A DNA stretch of 64,000 nt from CAYWBU01 sp942491525 (GTDB taxonomy: Bacteria; Desulfobacterota; Desulfomonilia; UBA1062). The translations under genes and the position numbers were made by a program. The notes beneath the pieces are model-generated. The model had not been told where the DNA came from, searched no databases, and saw only the letters and a program-made list of their open reading frames with translations. Shown here piece by piece: positions 1-9,316 of this stretch. Position 1 is the first letter of the stretch; each line of letters opens with the position of its first letter. Location: assembly GCA_942491525.1 (NCBI GenBank), contig CALOBW010000020.1:310001-374000 (forward strand), read 5' to 3'.

Positions 1-180
1 ATCGGCAAAATAGACCTGAGCGTCTTGAATCCAGTAGCTGGAAACCTCAGCCTGGCCGCCTTGGTGTTTGATGAGATATCCGGCCGAGACGGGCCCGGCC
101 GGAATTAGAATCAGAAACGCTACTGACGCAGCGTAATATTGAACTCGTCTGCGAGCTTCTTGATAATTGAATCCTGCCAT
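1..180 (-). CDS. possible membrane protein, N-terminus only (runs off window)
   Basis: An open frame on the minus strand starts at an ATG (178-180) inside the last codons of pheT and stays open to the window edge, about 60 codons. It reads as a short basic start followed by a hydrophobic stretch (residues about 20-36, SVAFLILIPAGPV) and then a soluble-looking segment, so a single-pass membrane or exported protein is possible. It overlaps pheT by 61 bases, has only a weak SD and matches no family I recognise. The codons after the pheT stop look coding, but the start is uncertain. Confidence 0.3.
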   Translation of the reverse strand, partial: MAGFNYQEARRRVQYYAASVAFLILIPAGPVSAGYLIKHQGGQAEVSSYWIQDAQVYFAD

Positions 181-2471
181 TTGCTTATCTGCTTGTCAGC
201 CAGGGTCTTCTCGCTGGACTGGTAGACCAGCCTGATGGTGATACCGCGCTTGCCCTCGGGCAGCTTATCACCTTCATAGAGATCGATAACCTCAACCTTG
301 CGCAACTCCTCAATCTTTAAGCCTGTAATCAGCTCATTGATCTGAGCATAACTGATATTCTCATCAGCTACCAGCGAAAGATCACGGCTGGTCATGGGGA
401 AACGGGCCAAGGACTGCATCCCGGCATAGGGCGCAGCAACCAGGGCACTCAGATCAACTTCCATCACAAAGACATCATCATCAATGTCTTCCATCTCCAG
501 CACACTGCTGTTTAGGGCCCCCATGAATCCGACCACCCTGCCCTTAACAATGATATCGGCCTGATAGCCGGGCTTCAGGAAGTCACGGTCAGATTTCTGC
601 AGCGCCATGTTATCGATCAGCGCTTCAGCATAACCCTTGATATCGTAGAAGTCGACCCTCTCGGAGGCCTCGCTAAAGTGACCCGGCCGGCGGCTGCCGC
701 TCAGGGCGATGGCCAACCGTTCATCTTCAACCGGCAGCACCTCGCCCTTGGGCAGGTAACAGCGGCCGAGCTCATAGATAAAGATATCCTTGGCCTGCTG
801 GTTGCGGTTGCGGGCCACGGTTGTGGCCAGGGCAGGAATCAGCGAGCGGCGCATTATGCTCAGCTCCTCCGAAATGGGATTTTTGAGCTCCAGCACATCC
901 TCGCCGAAGACCGCTTTCCAGCGCGGCGAGATGAATGAATAGGTTACAATCTCACTGAGACCCATATCGGCCAGCTTACGGCGCAGATCATTCTTCTGGA
1001 CCTCAACTGCAGCCAGGGGCTCCGGCACAAAGGGCGGCAGCTTGGGGGCAACACGGTCCATACCGTAGATCCGGATGTACTCTTCAAGCATGTCGGCCTC
1101 ACGCTCCAGGTCATGCCTGAAGAGCGGCGCAGAGATCTCCCAGCGGCCATCAGCTGAAATCACCTTGCAGCCGAGACGCTGCATAATATCGGCAACCTCA
1201 TCGACCTTGACGTTCTCGGCACCCAGAACGCGCTCCAGGTAGGACTGGCGCAAAGTAATGGCGGGCTTGTCCTGCTCGACATAGTTGACATCAATCACGC
1301 CGGGCAGAACGGTGGCGCCGGCCAGCTCGCTCATCAGATAGGCAGCCCGGTCGGCAGCCCGCACCTGGCCCTCAGGGTCGATGCCGCGTTCGAAACGGTA
1401 GGATGCCTCACTGGAGAGACTCAGGCGCTTGGCCGTCTTGCGGATGGTCACCGGTTCAAAGAAGGCACTCTCAAGCACTACCGTTGAGGTCTCATCCTTG
1501 ACTTCCGAGTTTTCACCACCCATGACACCGGCCAGCGCAACGGGCTTGACTGCGTCACAGATCATCAGGTCGGTCTCACACAGTTCACGCTCCTGGGAAT
1601 CCAGGGTTGTAAACTTCTCGCCGGCTGAGGCCTTCTTAACCACGATCTTAGCGCCTTCCAGCAGCGTGTAATCAAAGGCATGCATGGGCTGACCCAGCTC
1701 CAGCAGGATGTAGTTGGTGATATCAACCATATTGTTGATGGCGCGGATATCGGAGATAAAGAGCCTGCGGCGCATCGCAAAGGGCGACTTGCCGATGCTG
1801 ACTCCCTCAAGCATGCGCGCGGCATATCTGGGGCAGAGATCCCTATCGATGATCTCCACAGCAAGTTTTTCATTAATGTCACTGCCGGACTCGTTGAGCT
1901 TGAATTCCGGCAGTTTGATGTCGGTGCGGTAGATGGCCGAAAGCTCGCGGGCCAGCCCCAGCACCGAGAGACAGTCACCGCGGTTGGGGGTGACATTGAC
2001 TTCAAAGGCCCAGTCTTCAAGGTCCAGGGCGCGCATCAGACAGTCACCAGGCGCATGATCGCCGGTGATCTCCATGATGCCGTCGTGATCGTCAGTCAGC
2101 CCCAACTCCTTCTCTGAGAGCAGGATGCCGAAGGACTCCTCGCCGCGGATCTTGGCCTTCTTGACCTTGAACTCTTCGCTCAGCTGGGTGCCGACCGGCG
2201 CAAAGGCGCTCAGCATGCCCTCTTTCACATTGGGCGCGCCACAGACAACCCTATGGCTCTCCTGGCCGGCATCAACCTGACAAATTCTGAGCTTGTCGGC
2301 ATTCGGATGGGGCGCAACCTCGGTAATACGAGCGACAACAACTTGCTCAGGAATGGTCAGATGCTCGATACCCTCAATCTCGGTGCCGCTCATGGTCAGA
2401 GCGTGGGCAACCTCATAGGCATCCTGATCGACGGAGATATATTCCTTTATCCACTTGTAGCTGATCTTCAT
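120..2471 (-). CDS. pheT: phenylalanyl-tRNA synthetase beta subunit
   Basis: Large subunit of the heterotetrameric class II enzyme that charges tRNA-Phe; 783 residues, close to the usual 790-800. In order: the EMAP-II-like OB tRNA-binding domain (about 40-150, with the VARITEVAPHPNADKLRIC signature), the B3/B4 editing module (about 210-390), B5 (about 400-470), the catalytic-like core and a C-terminal ferredoxin-fold anticodon-binding domain (about 690-783, RFPMTSRDLSLV). It starts at an ATG 9 bases after pheS and is the last clear gene of the tRNA-Val-thrS-infC-rpmI-rplT-pheS-pheT operon. No missing parts were seen. Confidence 0.98.
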   Translation of the reverse strand: MKISYKWIKEYISVDQDAYEVAHALTMSGTEIEGIEHLTIPEQVVVARITEVAPHPNADKLRICQVDAGQESHRVVCGAPNVKEGMLSAFAPVGTQLSEEFKVKKAKIRGEESFGILLSEKELGLTDDHDGIMEITGDHAPGDCLMRALDLEDWAFEVNVTPNRGDCLSVLGLARELSAIYRTDIKLPEFKLNESGSDINEKLAVEIIDRDLCPRYAARMLEGVSIGKSPFAMRRRLFISDIRAINNMVDITNYILLELGQPMHAFDYTLLEGAKIVVKKASAGEKFTTLDSQERELCETDLMICDAVKPVALAGVMGGENSEVKDETSTVVLESAFFEPVTIRKTAKRLSLSSEASYRFERGIDPEGQVRAADRAAYLMSELAGATVLPGVIDVNYVEQDKPAITLRQSYLERVLGAENVKVDEVADIMQRLGCKVISADGRWEISAPLFRHDLEREADMLEEYIRIYGMDRVAPKLPPFVPEPLAAVEVQKNDLRRKLADMGLSEIVTYSFISPRWKAVFGEDVLELKNPISEELSIMRRSLIPALATTVARNRNQQAKDIFIYELGRCYLPKGEVLPVEDERLAIALSGSRRPGHFSEASERVDFYDIKGYAEALIDNMALQKSDRDFLKPGYQADIIVKGRVVGFMGALNSSVLEMEDIDDDVFVMEVDLSALVAAPYAGMQSLARFPMTSRDLSLVADENISYAQINELITGLKIEELRKVEVIDLYEGDKLPEGKRGITIRLVYQSSEKTLADKQISKWQDSIIKKLADEFNITLRQ

Positions 2472-2480
2472 GTCAATATC

Positions 2481-3482
2481 CTAGAACTGAGAGAGGAATC
2501 TCAGATCATTTTCAAAGAGGAGTCTGATGTCATTGATACCGTACTTGAGCATGGCGACACGCTCAACACCCAGACCAAAGGCAAAACCGGTATACTTCTC
2601 GGGATCCACGTCAACGTAGCCGAAGACAGCCGGGTCAACCATGCCGCAGCCCAGGATCTCAAGCCAGCCGGTATTTGAACAGACGCGGCAGCCCTTAGAG
2701 CCGCAGATGATACAGCCCATGTCAACCTCAGCCGAAGGCTCGGTGAAGGGGAAGAATGAAGGCCTGAAGCGCAGCGGAACATCCTTACCAAAGAGGGTGT
2801 GGATGAACTCGTAAAGCACGCCGCGCAGGTGAGCAAAGGTGATGCCCTCCTCTACCCAGAGTCCTTCGATCTGATGGAACATGGGCGAATGGGAAACGTC
2901 AGAGTCACAGCGGTAGACCTTGCCCGGAGAGATGATCCTGACCGGAACGCCACGATTCTCCATGGTCCTGATCTGCACGCATGAGGTCTGAGTCCTCAGC
3001 AGCACGCCCTCGTCAAAGTAGAAGGTATCCTGCATATCGCGGGCAGGATGGTGCGGCGGAAGATTAAGCGCCTCAAAGTTATGATAGTCATCCTCAACCT
3101 CGGGGCCGGAAGCGATATCAAAGCCCAGGCCCAGAAAGACCTCTTCAAGTTCACGGATAACCTGATTGATAATATGCACGCTGCCCCTGCGGATCGGACG
3201 TCCGGGCAGGGTGAAATCGATACCATCGCCCTCACTGGCGGAACTCAGCTCACGACCCTTCTCGGCCAGAGCTTCCTCCATATGGGCTTTCAACTGATTG
3301 GACAACGCACCGACCAGCGGACGCTCCTCGGCAGACAGGGAGCCCATCTGGCGCAGGATACCGGTCAGCTCACCCTTTCGTCCGAGATAGCGGACGCGCA
3401 GACCCTCAAGCTCGTCGGGGCTGCCTGCTTGCGACAGGTCAGCCCCGAATTTCTCCTTAAGAGAATCAAGTTGTTCTTTCAT
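2481..3482 (-). CDS. pheS: phenylalanyl-tRNA synthetase alpha subunit
   Basis: Catalytic subunit of phenylalanyl-tRNA synthetase, paired with pheT immediately downstream. An N-terminal coiled-coil region (about 1-90) is followed by the class II catalytic core with motif 2 around SPGKVYRCDSDVSHSPMFHQ and motif 3 near the C-terminus (GFAFGLGVERVAMLKYGI). The ATG at 3480-3482 is taken as start; a GTG one codon upstream (3483-3485) overlaps the rplT stop by one base and could be used instead. Either arrangement implies translational coupling to rplT. About 333 residues, normal for the family. Confidence 0.97.
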   Translation of the reverse strand: MKEQLDSLKEKFGADLSQAGSPDELEGLRVRYLGRKGELTGILRQMGSLSAEERPLVGALSNQLKAHMEEALAEKGRELSSASEGDGIDFTLPGRPIRRGSVHIINQVIRELEEVFLGLGFDIASGPEVEDDYHNFEALNLPPHHPARDMQDTFYFDEGVLLRTQTSCVQIRTMENRGVPVRIISPGKVYRCDSDVSHSPMFHQIEGLWVEEGITFAHLRGVLYEFIHTLFGKDVPLRFRPSFFPFTEPSAEVDMGCIICGSKGCRVCSNTGWLEILGCGMVDPAVFGYVDVDPEKYTGFAFGLGVERVAMLKYGINDIRLLFENDLRFLSQF

Positions 3483-3484
3483 CA

Positions 3485-3829
3485 CTACTTTGTGACGGTC
3501 TCAAGGATGTAGGTGAAGCCCTTGGGATCGGCAACAGCGATGTCAGCCAGCACCTTACGGTCAAGTTCAACATTAGCCTTGTTCAAAGCGCTGATGAACT
3601 TGGAGTATGTGAGGCCTCTCATTCTGGTAGCCGCATTGATTCTGGTAATCCAGAGACGTCTGAAGCTGCGCTTGCGCTGCTTCCGGTCACGGTAAGCATA
3701 GGCCATGCCCTTATTCAGGGTCTCCTGGGTCTGCCTTACCTGATTTCTGCGTCCACCCACAAAGCCCTTGGAGAGCTTGTGCAGTCTTTTTCTCTTCTTT
3801 ATTCCGACTTTACCGCGTGTAATTCGCAT
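3485..3829 (-). CDS. rplT: 50S ribosomal protein L20
   Basis: Ribosomal protein L20, 114 residues, which binds 23S rRNA early in large-subunit assembly and in many bacteria also represses the infC-rpmI-rplT mRNA. The basic N-terminus (MRITRGKVGIKKRKR) and the RDRKQRKRSFRRLWITRINAA segment are diagnostic. It lies 12 bases after rpmI and its stop touches the start of pheS, in the standard infC-rpmI-rplT order. Confidence 0.98.
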   Translation of the reverse strand: MRITRGKVGIKKRKRLHKLSKGFVGGRRNQVRQTQETLNKGMAYAYRDRKQRKRSFRRLWITRINAATRMRGLTYSKFISALNKANVELDRKVLADIAVADPKGFTYILETVTK

Positions 3830-3841
3830 TCTTAATACCCC

Positions 3842-4036
3842 TTAAATATACGGCAGCATCCTTTTGACGCTGGCAACATTAGCTGAGTCAACCAGACCTG
3901 ATTTTCTCAGATTTCTCTTCTGCTTAGTGGTCTTGCAAGACATCAAATGACTTGAAAAGGCCTTATTGCGCTTAATCTTGCCACTGCCGGTTGCTTTAAA
4001 GCGCTTGGCAGCACTCCTGTTTGTCTTAATCTTCAT
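3842..4036 (-). CDS. rpmI: 50S ribosomal protein L35
   Basis: Ribosomal protein L35, 64 residues, strongly basic, with the family signature MKIKTNRSAAKRFKATGSGK at the N-terminus and the KRNLRKSGLV segment. It sits between infC and rplT in the conserved order. An AGGAG SD lies upstream of the ATG. Confidence 0.98.
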   Translation of the reverse strand: MKIKTNRSAAKRFKATGSGKIKRNKAFSSHLMSCKTTKQKRNLRKSGLVDSANVASVKRMLPYI

Positions 4037-4051
4037 CTCTCATAAACTCCT

Positions 4052-4597
4052 TTATGACTTGGGGGACATCATCATGACCATTGTACGTCCCTCCAGCTTG
4101 GGTTCATTGTCAGCCACACCGATTTCAGCCAACTCCTCCCTGACCCTTGCCAGAATTTCGATCCCCTTGTCCTTATGTACGATTTCTCTACCGCGGAAAA
4201 ATATTACAACCTTGACCTTATTCTTGCCTTCAAGGAAACGCTTAATGTGTCTCAGCTTAAACTGATAGTCATGCTCGTCAGTCTTGGGCCTGAACTTGAT
4301 CTCCTTGATCTGAATAACGGTCTGTTTCTTCTTGGCCTGATGTTCACGCTTGGACTTCTCATACTTATATTTGCCATACTCCATGATACGGCAAACAGGC
4401 GGCTGCGCCTTGGGAGAAACCTCCACCAGATCCATGCCGAAGCTCTTGGCTCTGTCTACGGCCACAGGCACTGTCATGATTCCAAGCTGCTCGCCCTCGG
4501 GAGAAATCACTCGAACACTATCGGCTTTGATCTTGTCATTGACCCGAATCGCATCCTTGGGCTTCACATCATTCCGGTACTTATTGTACTTAGCTAT
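4052..4597 (-). CDS. infC: translation initiation factor IF-3, probable AUA start
   Basis: IF-3 binds the 30S subunit and proofreads start codon choice. Both domains are present: the N-domain (IRVNDKIKADSVRVISPEGEQLGI), the linker rich in Lys, and the C-domain (IKEIKFRPKTDEHDYQFKLRHIKRFLEGKNKVKVVIFFRGRE). No ATG starts this frame. The frame is open upstream to an ATA at 4595-4597, which has a perfect GGAGG (4603-4607) five bases before it, while the internal GTG at 4565-4567 has no comparable SD. A rare AUA start fits infC, which in E. coli uses AUU and is controlled by IF-3 itself through that codon. Using AUA gives 181 residues; using GTG, 171. Confidence 0.95.
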   Translation of the reverse strand: MAKYNKYRNDVKPKDAIRVNDKIKADSVRVISPEGEQLGIMTVPVAVDRAKSFGMDLVEVSPKAQPPVCRIMEYGKYKYEKSKREHQAKKKQTVIQIKEIKFRPKTDEHDYQFKLRHIKRFLEGKNKVKVVIFFRGREIVHKDKGIEILARVREELAEIGVADNEPKLEGRTMVMMMSPKS

Positions 4598-4663
4598 AAC
4601 ATCCTCCAGCGATAAAAATATTTGCGCCTATTTAACAATTGCCTTAGGCGTTGTCAATACAGA

Positions 4664-6544
4664 TTAAATTGCCGGCTGAGCATTCTTTATCATTAAGATA
4701 AACTCATCAACTTTCAAGGTCTGCTGATCGCCGCTGCGTTCCCTGACTGTAATGGTCTGCTCTTCCTTCTCCTTATCTCCGATGACTAGCATATAGGGAA
4801 CCTTCTGCAGGCGCGCCTCTCTGATTTTAAAACCAATCTTCTCATTCCTGAGATCCTGTTCAGCGCGGATCCCGGCACGCTTAAGCTGCTCCATAACGCC
4901 GATGGCATATTCGGCCTGGTCGTCGGTGATATTCATCACCACGGCCTGCACCGGCGCCAGCCAGACGGGGAAAGCGCCGGCATAGTGCTCAATCAGCACC
5001 CCCAGGAAGCGCTCGACCGACCCGAGAATAACCCGGTGCAACATGACGGGGCGGTGCTTTTCACCGTCATCGCCAATATAATGGATGTCGAAACGCTCCG
5101 GCAGCGAGAAGTCGCACTGGATAGTAGCACACTGCCACTCACGGCCGATAGCATCTTTAATTTTTACATCGATCTTTGGGCCGTAGAAGGCGCCGTCACC
5201 CTCATTTATCTCATAGGGCAGCCCCTTGTTATCCAGGGCATCCTTCAAGGCACTGGTGGCCATCTCCCAGATCGCATCATCACCAATGGCCTTATCGGGC
5301 TTGGTGGAGATCTCCATGCCGTACTCAAAACCAAAGATACCCATCACCTCGGCCACCATGTCGATGACCCCGGTGATCTCATCGCGCAGCTGATCAGGAC
5401 GACAGAATATATGGGCATCATCCTGAGTGAACTGCCGCGCCCTGAGCAGACCGTGCACCACGCCGGACTTCTCATGACGGGTCACAGTACCCAACTCAAA
5501 GAGACGCATCGGCAGATCACGATAGCTGCGTACTTTGGATTTGTACATCAAAATATGCGAGACGCAGTTCATGGGCTTGATGGCATAGGACTGACCGTCA
5601 ATCTCGGTGAAGTACATATTCTCGCTGTAATAGTCCATGTGACCGGAGATCTGCCAGGCGCGATCCCGGAGCATGTTGGGGCCGCCGACTATATCATAGC
5701 CGCGCTTGAAGTGGATCTGACGATCAAACTCTTCGACCAGATACCTCAACTTGCCGCCCTTGGGCAGGAAGATCGGCAGACCGGGACCAGCCTCATCGCT
5801 GAGCATGAAGAGCTCAAGCTCCTTGCCCAGTTTGCGGTGATCGCGTTTGCGCGCCTCTTCCAGCATATTCAGATAGGATTTAAGAGCCTTCTTGTCGGCA
5901 AAGGCCGTGCCGTAGATGCGCTGCAGCATCTTATTCTTCTCGTCGCCGCGCCAGTAGGCGCCGGCAACGCTCAGAAGCTTAAAGGCTTTGATTGAACCGG
6001 TTGACGGAATATGAGGCCCGCGACAGAGGTCAACGAAGCTGCCCTGCTCGTACAGAGAGACAGTCTCCTCCTCCAGCTCGCTCATGATCTCAACCTTGTA
6101 GGGCTCGCCCTGCTCCTCAAAGAAAGCCATGGCGTCCTTAATTGGCATCTCTTTGCGGGTGAAGCCCTGCTTGGATTTGATGATCTCCTGCATCTTCTTC
6201 TCAATGGCTTCCAGATCCTCGATCGAGAAAGCCTTCTCTACATCAAAGTCATAGTAAAAGCCGTCCGCCGTAGCCGGACCGATGGTCGGTTTGGCATCCG
6301 GAAAGATCGACTTAACCGCCTCAGCCATTACGTGCGCGGTTGAATGACGCAGAATATGCAGACCCTCTTCAGAATCAGCCATAACTGTCTCAACTGTCTC
6401 GCCGCCCGCTACCGTTGCAAAGAGATCCCGTGTCACGCCGTCAACTTTAGCGGCCAGAACATTGGGATTGCGGATGAAGTCCTTCAGAATGGAACCTTCG
6501 GCGGATACAGATTTACCATCAACAGATATGGTTAACTCAGACAT
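4664..6544 (-). CDS. thrS: threonyl-tRNA synthetase
   Basis: Class II synthetase for threonine, 626 residues. An N-terminal TGS domain (about 1-62) is followed by the editing domain with the HxxxH motif (HSTAHVM) and further ligands (HIPSTG region), then the catalytic core with motif 2 (RHEKSGVVHGLLRARQFTQD) and zinc ligands (MNCVSH and others), and the C-terminal anticodon-binding domain. The start is the ATG at 6542-6544 with a GGAG SD; the frame is also open further upstream, but that stretch is the tRNA-Val gene and is not coding. It is directly downstream of tRNA-Val and upstream of infC. Confidence 0.98.
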   Translation of the reverse strand: MSELTISVDGKSVSAEGSILKDFIRNPNVLAAKVDGVTRDLFATVAGGETVETVMADSEEGLHILRHSTAHVMAEAVKSIFPDAKPTIGPATADGFYYDFDVEKAFSIEDLEAIEKKMQEIIKSKQGFTRKEMPIKDAMAFFEEQGEPYKVEIMSELEEETVSLYEQGSFVDLCRGPHIPSTGSIKAFKLLSVAGAYWRGDEKNKMLQRIYGTAFADKKALKSYLNMLEEARKRDHRKLGKELELFMLSDEAGPGLPIFLPKGGKLRYLVEEFDRQIHFKRGYDIVGGPNMLRDRAWQISGHMDYYSENMYFTEIDGQSYAIKPMNCVSHILMYKSKVRSYRDLPMRLFELGTVTRHEKSGVVHGLLRARQFTQDDAHIFCRPDQLRDEITGVIDMVAEVMGIFGFEYGMEISTKPDKAIGDDAIWEMATSALKDALDNKGLPYEINEGDGAFYGPKIDVKIKDAIGREWQCATIQCDFSLPERFDIHYIGDDGEKHRPVMLHRVILGSVERFLGVLIEHYAGAFPVWLAPVQAVVMNITDDQAEYAIGVMEQLKRAGIRAEQDLRNEKIGFKIREARLQKVPYMLVIGDKEKEEQTITVRERSGDQQTLKVDEFILMIKNAQPAI

Positions 6545-6565
6545 TATGGTCTCCAAAGAAAAAGA

Positions 6566-6640
6566 TGGTAGGCGTGAAGGGATTTGAACCCATGACCCCC
6601 ACCGTGTCAAGGTGGTGCTCTCCCCCTGAGCTACACGCCT
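6566..6640 (-). tRNA. tRNA-Val (anticodon GAC), CCA encoded
   Basis: On the minus strand the sequence folds as a cloverleaf. The seven-base-pair acceptor is AGGCGTG/CACGCCT, the D stem GCTC/GAGC, the anticodon stem CCACC/GGTGG around a TTGACAC loop (anticodon GAC, valine), and the T arm has loop TTCAAAT with one T-T mismatch in its stem. Discriminator A and an encoded CCA follow (6569-6566). Total 75 bases. It lies 21 bases before the thrS start and probably shares its transcript. Confidence 0.96.
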
Positions 6641-6656
6641 GTTTTTCGAGAGTGTG

Positions 6657-6683
6657 ATTATCTTTACTGCCCCCTTTTGTCAA
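6657..6683 (-). promoter_or_regulatory. promoter of the tRNA-Val-thrS operon
   Basis: Reading on the minus strand, a perfect TTGACA (6678-6683) is followed after 15 bases by GATAAT (6657-6662), about 17 bases before the tRNA. This is the only sigma70-like promoter seen upstream of the translation operon. The spacer is shorter than the ideal 17. Confidence 0.55.
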
Positions 6684-6771
6684 CAGCTTTTTGTGAAAAA
6701 ATTTAAATGCCATCCGGCAACCACATTATATATATCCTTACGTCCACGCCTGTGCTAGTTGTGAGCCCATT

Positions 6772-7356
6772 ATGAATATCCGCCCCGACCAGATAGCCTT
6801 TGATTTTGACGGCGTCATCGCCGACACCTTCCGCCTCTTCATCGCCATGGCCCGCGAGGAACTGAACCTGGAGATCAACTATGACGATGTGCGCCAATAC
6901 GAATTTGACCAGGTTCTGGAGGAACACCAGAAGGCCGGCGCCCAGCGCATCCTGGATATTCTGACCAATCAAGCCCACGAGATCAACCTGCCCCCCATCC
7001 AGGGGGCCATCAATACCCTGGAGCGCCTCAGCCGCCTTACGCCCCAGCTGATCGTGACCGCCCGCCCCATATCCGAGCCGGTACAGCTCTGGCTCCAGCA
7101 GCAGCTCCCCGAAGGCCATGACCGCATCACCATCATCGCCTCCGGCGACAGCGAACACAAACTGCCCATCCTCAAAGAACACGACGTGCGCTTCTTCATC
7201 GATGACCGGCTGGACACCTGCCATCAGCTGCATGCGGCCGGCATCACCCCGATCGTATACAACCAGCCCTGGAACTCCGAGCAGCACCCCTACGCCCAGG
7301 TCTCAAACTGGAACGAGATCAACTCTCTGATCCAGTGGCCAGATCATCCCGCTTAA
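6772..7356 (+). CDS. HAD-superfamily phosphatase-like hydrolase
   Basis: A 194-residue haloacid-dehalogenase fold protein. Motif I is FDFDGVIADT with the nucleophile and acid Asp near the N-terminus, motif II is the Thr of IVTARP, and motif IV is FFIDDRLDTC, so the phosphatase active site looks intact. A helical cap insert lies between motifs I and II. The substrate cannot be inferred; the size and TARP motif resemble 5'-nucleotidase C or uncharacterised YqfW-like HADs. No SD is visible before the ATG. Its 3' end overlaps the convergent sensor kinase gene by 38 bases. Confidence 0.8.
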   Translation: MNIRPDQIAFDFDGVIADTFRLFIAMAREELNLEINYDDVRQYEFDQVLEEHQKAGAQRILDILTNQAHEINLPPIQGAINTLERLSRLTPQLIVTARPISEPVQLWLQQQLPEGHDRITIIASGDSEHKLPILKEHDVRFFIDDRLDTCHQLHAAGITPIVYNQPWNSEQHPYAQVSNWNEINSLIQWPDHPA

Positions 7357-9310
7357 ACGGCAGCCGGACAATAAACACCGTGCCCCGTCCCGGACGGGAG
7401 TCAACCTCCATCTCACCGAGATGATCCTCGGTTACGATGAAGTATGACACCGACAGCCCCAGCCCCGTGCCAACCCCCTCCCCCTTGGTGGTAAAGAAGG
7501 GTTCAAAAATCCGCCGGCGCACCTCATCCGACATCCCCGGACCATTATCCTCCACCTCAAGGCGGGCCATGCCGTCGTCAGACAGCAGCCGCAACACGAA
7601 ACGCGGCGACTCCACATGTCCGGCCATGGCCTGGGCACCATTCTTCAGCAGATTCAGAATCACCTGCTGTATCTTGCTGCCCTCGCACGGCACCGGCGGC
7701 AAATCAGCATACTCGCGCACAATCTCAATCTGCCTGAAATCATACTTGCGTTTAAGATCATAGTCATTGGAGACCAGCTCCACGGTACGATCCAGCAGAT
7801 CCGCCAGACTTTGAGAGACAATTTCCCCCTTACTCTTGCGACTGAAGGAGAGCATATTGTCAACAACCTTGGCAGCCCGCTGCGACGCCTCCACCACCAG
7901 GCCAAACATCTTCTGCAGACCGCGGCGTTCGATATAGCAGGCGATAGCCTCCATGCTGGTGCCGCACTCTTCAGCCACCTTGCGGTTTTGCGGCATATCA
8001 ACCTCCGTACGCCGCCTGATCACCTGCACATTCTGCAGGATACCTGCCAGCGGATTGTTGATCTCATGGGCCATGCCGGCCGCCAGACCGCCCACGCTCA
8101 TCATCTTTTCATTCTGCACCATCATATCCTCAAGACGCTTACGCTCGGTGATATCAAAGATGGCGCCGTAAACAAGGCTATCGCCAACAGCCTGCCCCTT
8201 CTCATAGACCCGCCTAATCTCGCCATCCCGGTGCAGGACGCGATACTCGACCACATAGGGAACCGCGCGCTTGATGCTGTCCACTATCGCCCAGCAGACC
8301 CGCTCCCGGTCATCAGCATGCACGACATCATGATATGCCCGCCCCACACAGAGCTCGGCCGGAGTATAACCGGTGATTGTCTCAATCACATCGCTCACCA
8401 TGCTGAGACGCCAGATATCACTGCTGTCCGCCCGGAAAACAGCCCCGGGAATATTATTCACCAGGGCCCGATACTGCTCCTCACTCTGGCGCAGAGCCTC
8501 TTCCACCTTGCGGCGATCCTCAATCTCCATACTGAGAACCTCAATGGTATCCCGCACAGAGTCGCGCACCTCGGCAAAGCTGCGCGCCAGACTGCCCAGC
8601 TCATCCTGACGCGAGACATCGATTGCCCGGTCAAGATTGCCGCCGGCCACTGATTCGAAAACAGCCATCAGATCCCGCACCGGCCTGACAACCCCGATCA
8701 TGATCGCCAAAACCAATGCGACCATTATGACCAGCAGCAAGAAGACCATCTCAACAACTCGGTTGATAATAATCTCCCTGATCCTGAGATGCACAAAGTG
8801 GCTCGTCAGATAGACATCAACCTGAGCCAGCCTCTCACCATAAAAACCCACCACAAACTGCCGGGCATGCTTGGCGGCATCCGCCCCATATTCACCATCA
8901 ACCACCTGCCAATTGCGATTGCGCACCTTGCTCACAATCACCTGCTCAGCAACCAGATCCGTCACAATCACAGCCGCAATCCTGCGATCAAGCATCTCGG
9001 ACTCAACATAGGCCGCAACCGTTGCCACATCCAGATTCCAGACCGGCATAATCAGCGTACTGGTCAGACGGGCAGCTATCTCGACCAGTGCCGTTTCCAG
9101 CTCATCATTAAGGGCATCCCGCTCGCGCAGAACCCGATAGGCCCCAAAACCCACCAGGTTGAGTGCAACAACCAGCAGGATCACCAGGTTGATGGTGAAA
9201 TTCAACGAACGCCTCATCCCATGCGCGCTCCACCAACACTCCGGCAACCAACTTTCAAGAGTCTGCAGCTCACTTATCCAAACCTCACTACCTATAATAT
9301 AATCAGCCAC
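7319..9310 (-). CDS. membrane PAS sensor histidine kinase
   Basis: Sensor kinase with a first membrane helix (about 35-58), a periplasmic sensor region, a second helix (about 190-212), HAMP (to about 265), a coiled-coil, one PAS/PAC domain (about 275-395), the dimerisation/phosphoacceptor domain with His about 415 (MAHEINNPLAGIL) and a complete ATPase domain (N box NLLKNGAQAM, G1 DNGPGM, F box FEPFFTTK, G2 GTGLGLS). No response regulator gene adjoins it. The GTG at 9310 is preceded by a promoter whose +1 would fall on that codon; an ATG at 9217 would remove 31 residues and is the alternative start. Confidence 0.88.
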   Translation of the reverse strand: MADYIIGSEVWISELQTLESWLPECWWSAHGMRRSLNFTINLVILLVVALNLVGFGAYRVLRERDALNDELETALVEIAARLTSTLIMPVWNLDVATVAAYVESEMLDRRIAAVIVTDLVAEQVIVSKVRNRNWQVVDGEYGADAAKHARQFVVGFYGERLAQVDVYLTSHFVHLRIREIIINRVVEMVFLLLVIMVALVLAIMIGVVRPVRDLMAVFESVAGGNLDRAIDVSRQDELGSLARSFAEVRDSVRDTIEVLSMEIEDRRKVEEALRQSEEQYRALVNNIPGAVFRADSSDIWRLSMVSDVIETITGYTPAELCVGRAYHDVVHADDRERVCWAIVDSIKRAVPYVVEYRVLHRDGEIRRVYEKGQAVGDSLVYGAIFDITERKRLEDMMVQNEKMMSVGGLAAGMAHEINNPLAGILQNVQVIRRRTEVDMPQNRKVAEECGTSMEAIACYIERRGLQKMFGLVVEASQRAAKVVDNMLSFSRKSKGEIVSQSLADLLDRTVELVSNDYDLKRKYDFRQIEIVREYADLPPVPCEGSKIQQVILNLLKNGAQAMAGHVESPRFVLRLLSDDGMARLEVEDNGPGMSDEVRRRIFEPFFTTKGEGVGTGLGLSVSYFIVTEDHLGEMEVDSRPGRGTVFIVRLPFKRDDLATGSES

Positions 9311-9316
9311 ATCTAA

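Noticed and set aside
6545..6610. thrS reading frame extended upstream
   Set aside because: This stretch is the tRNA-Val gene and its 3' flank; the ATG at 6544 has a proper SD.
6738..6772. HAD gene as a fifth leaderless case
   Set aside because: TTACGT is at the right place, but the -10 would be TGTGAG, which is too poor.
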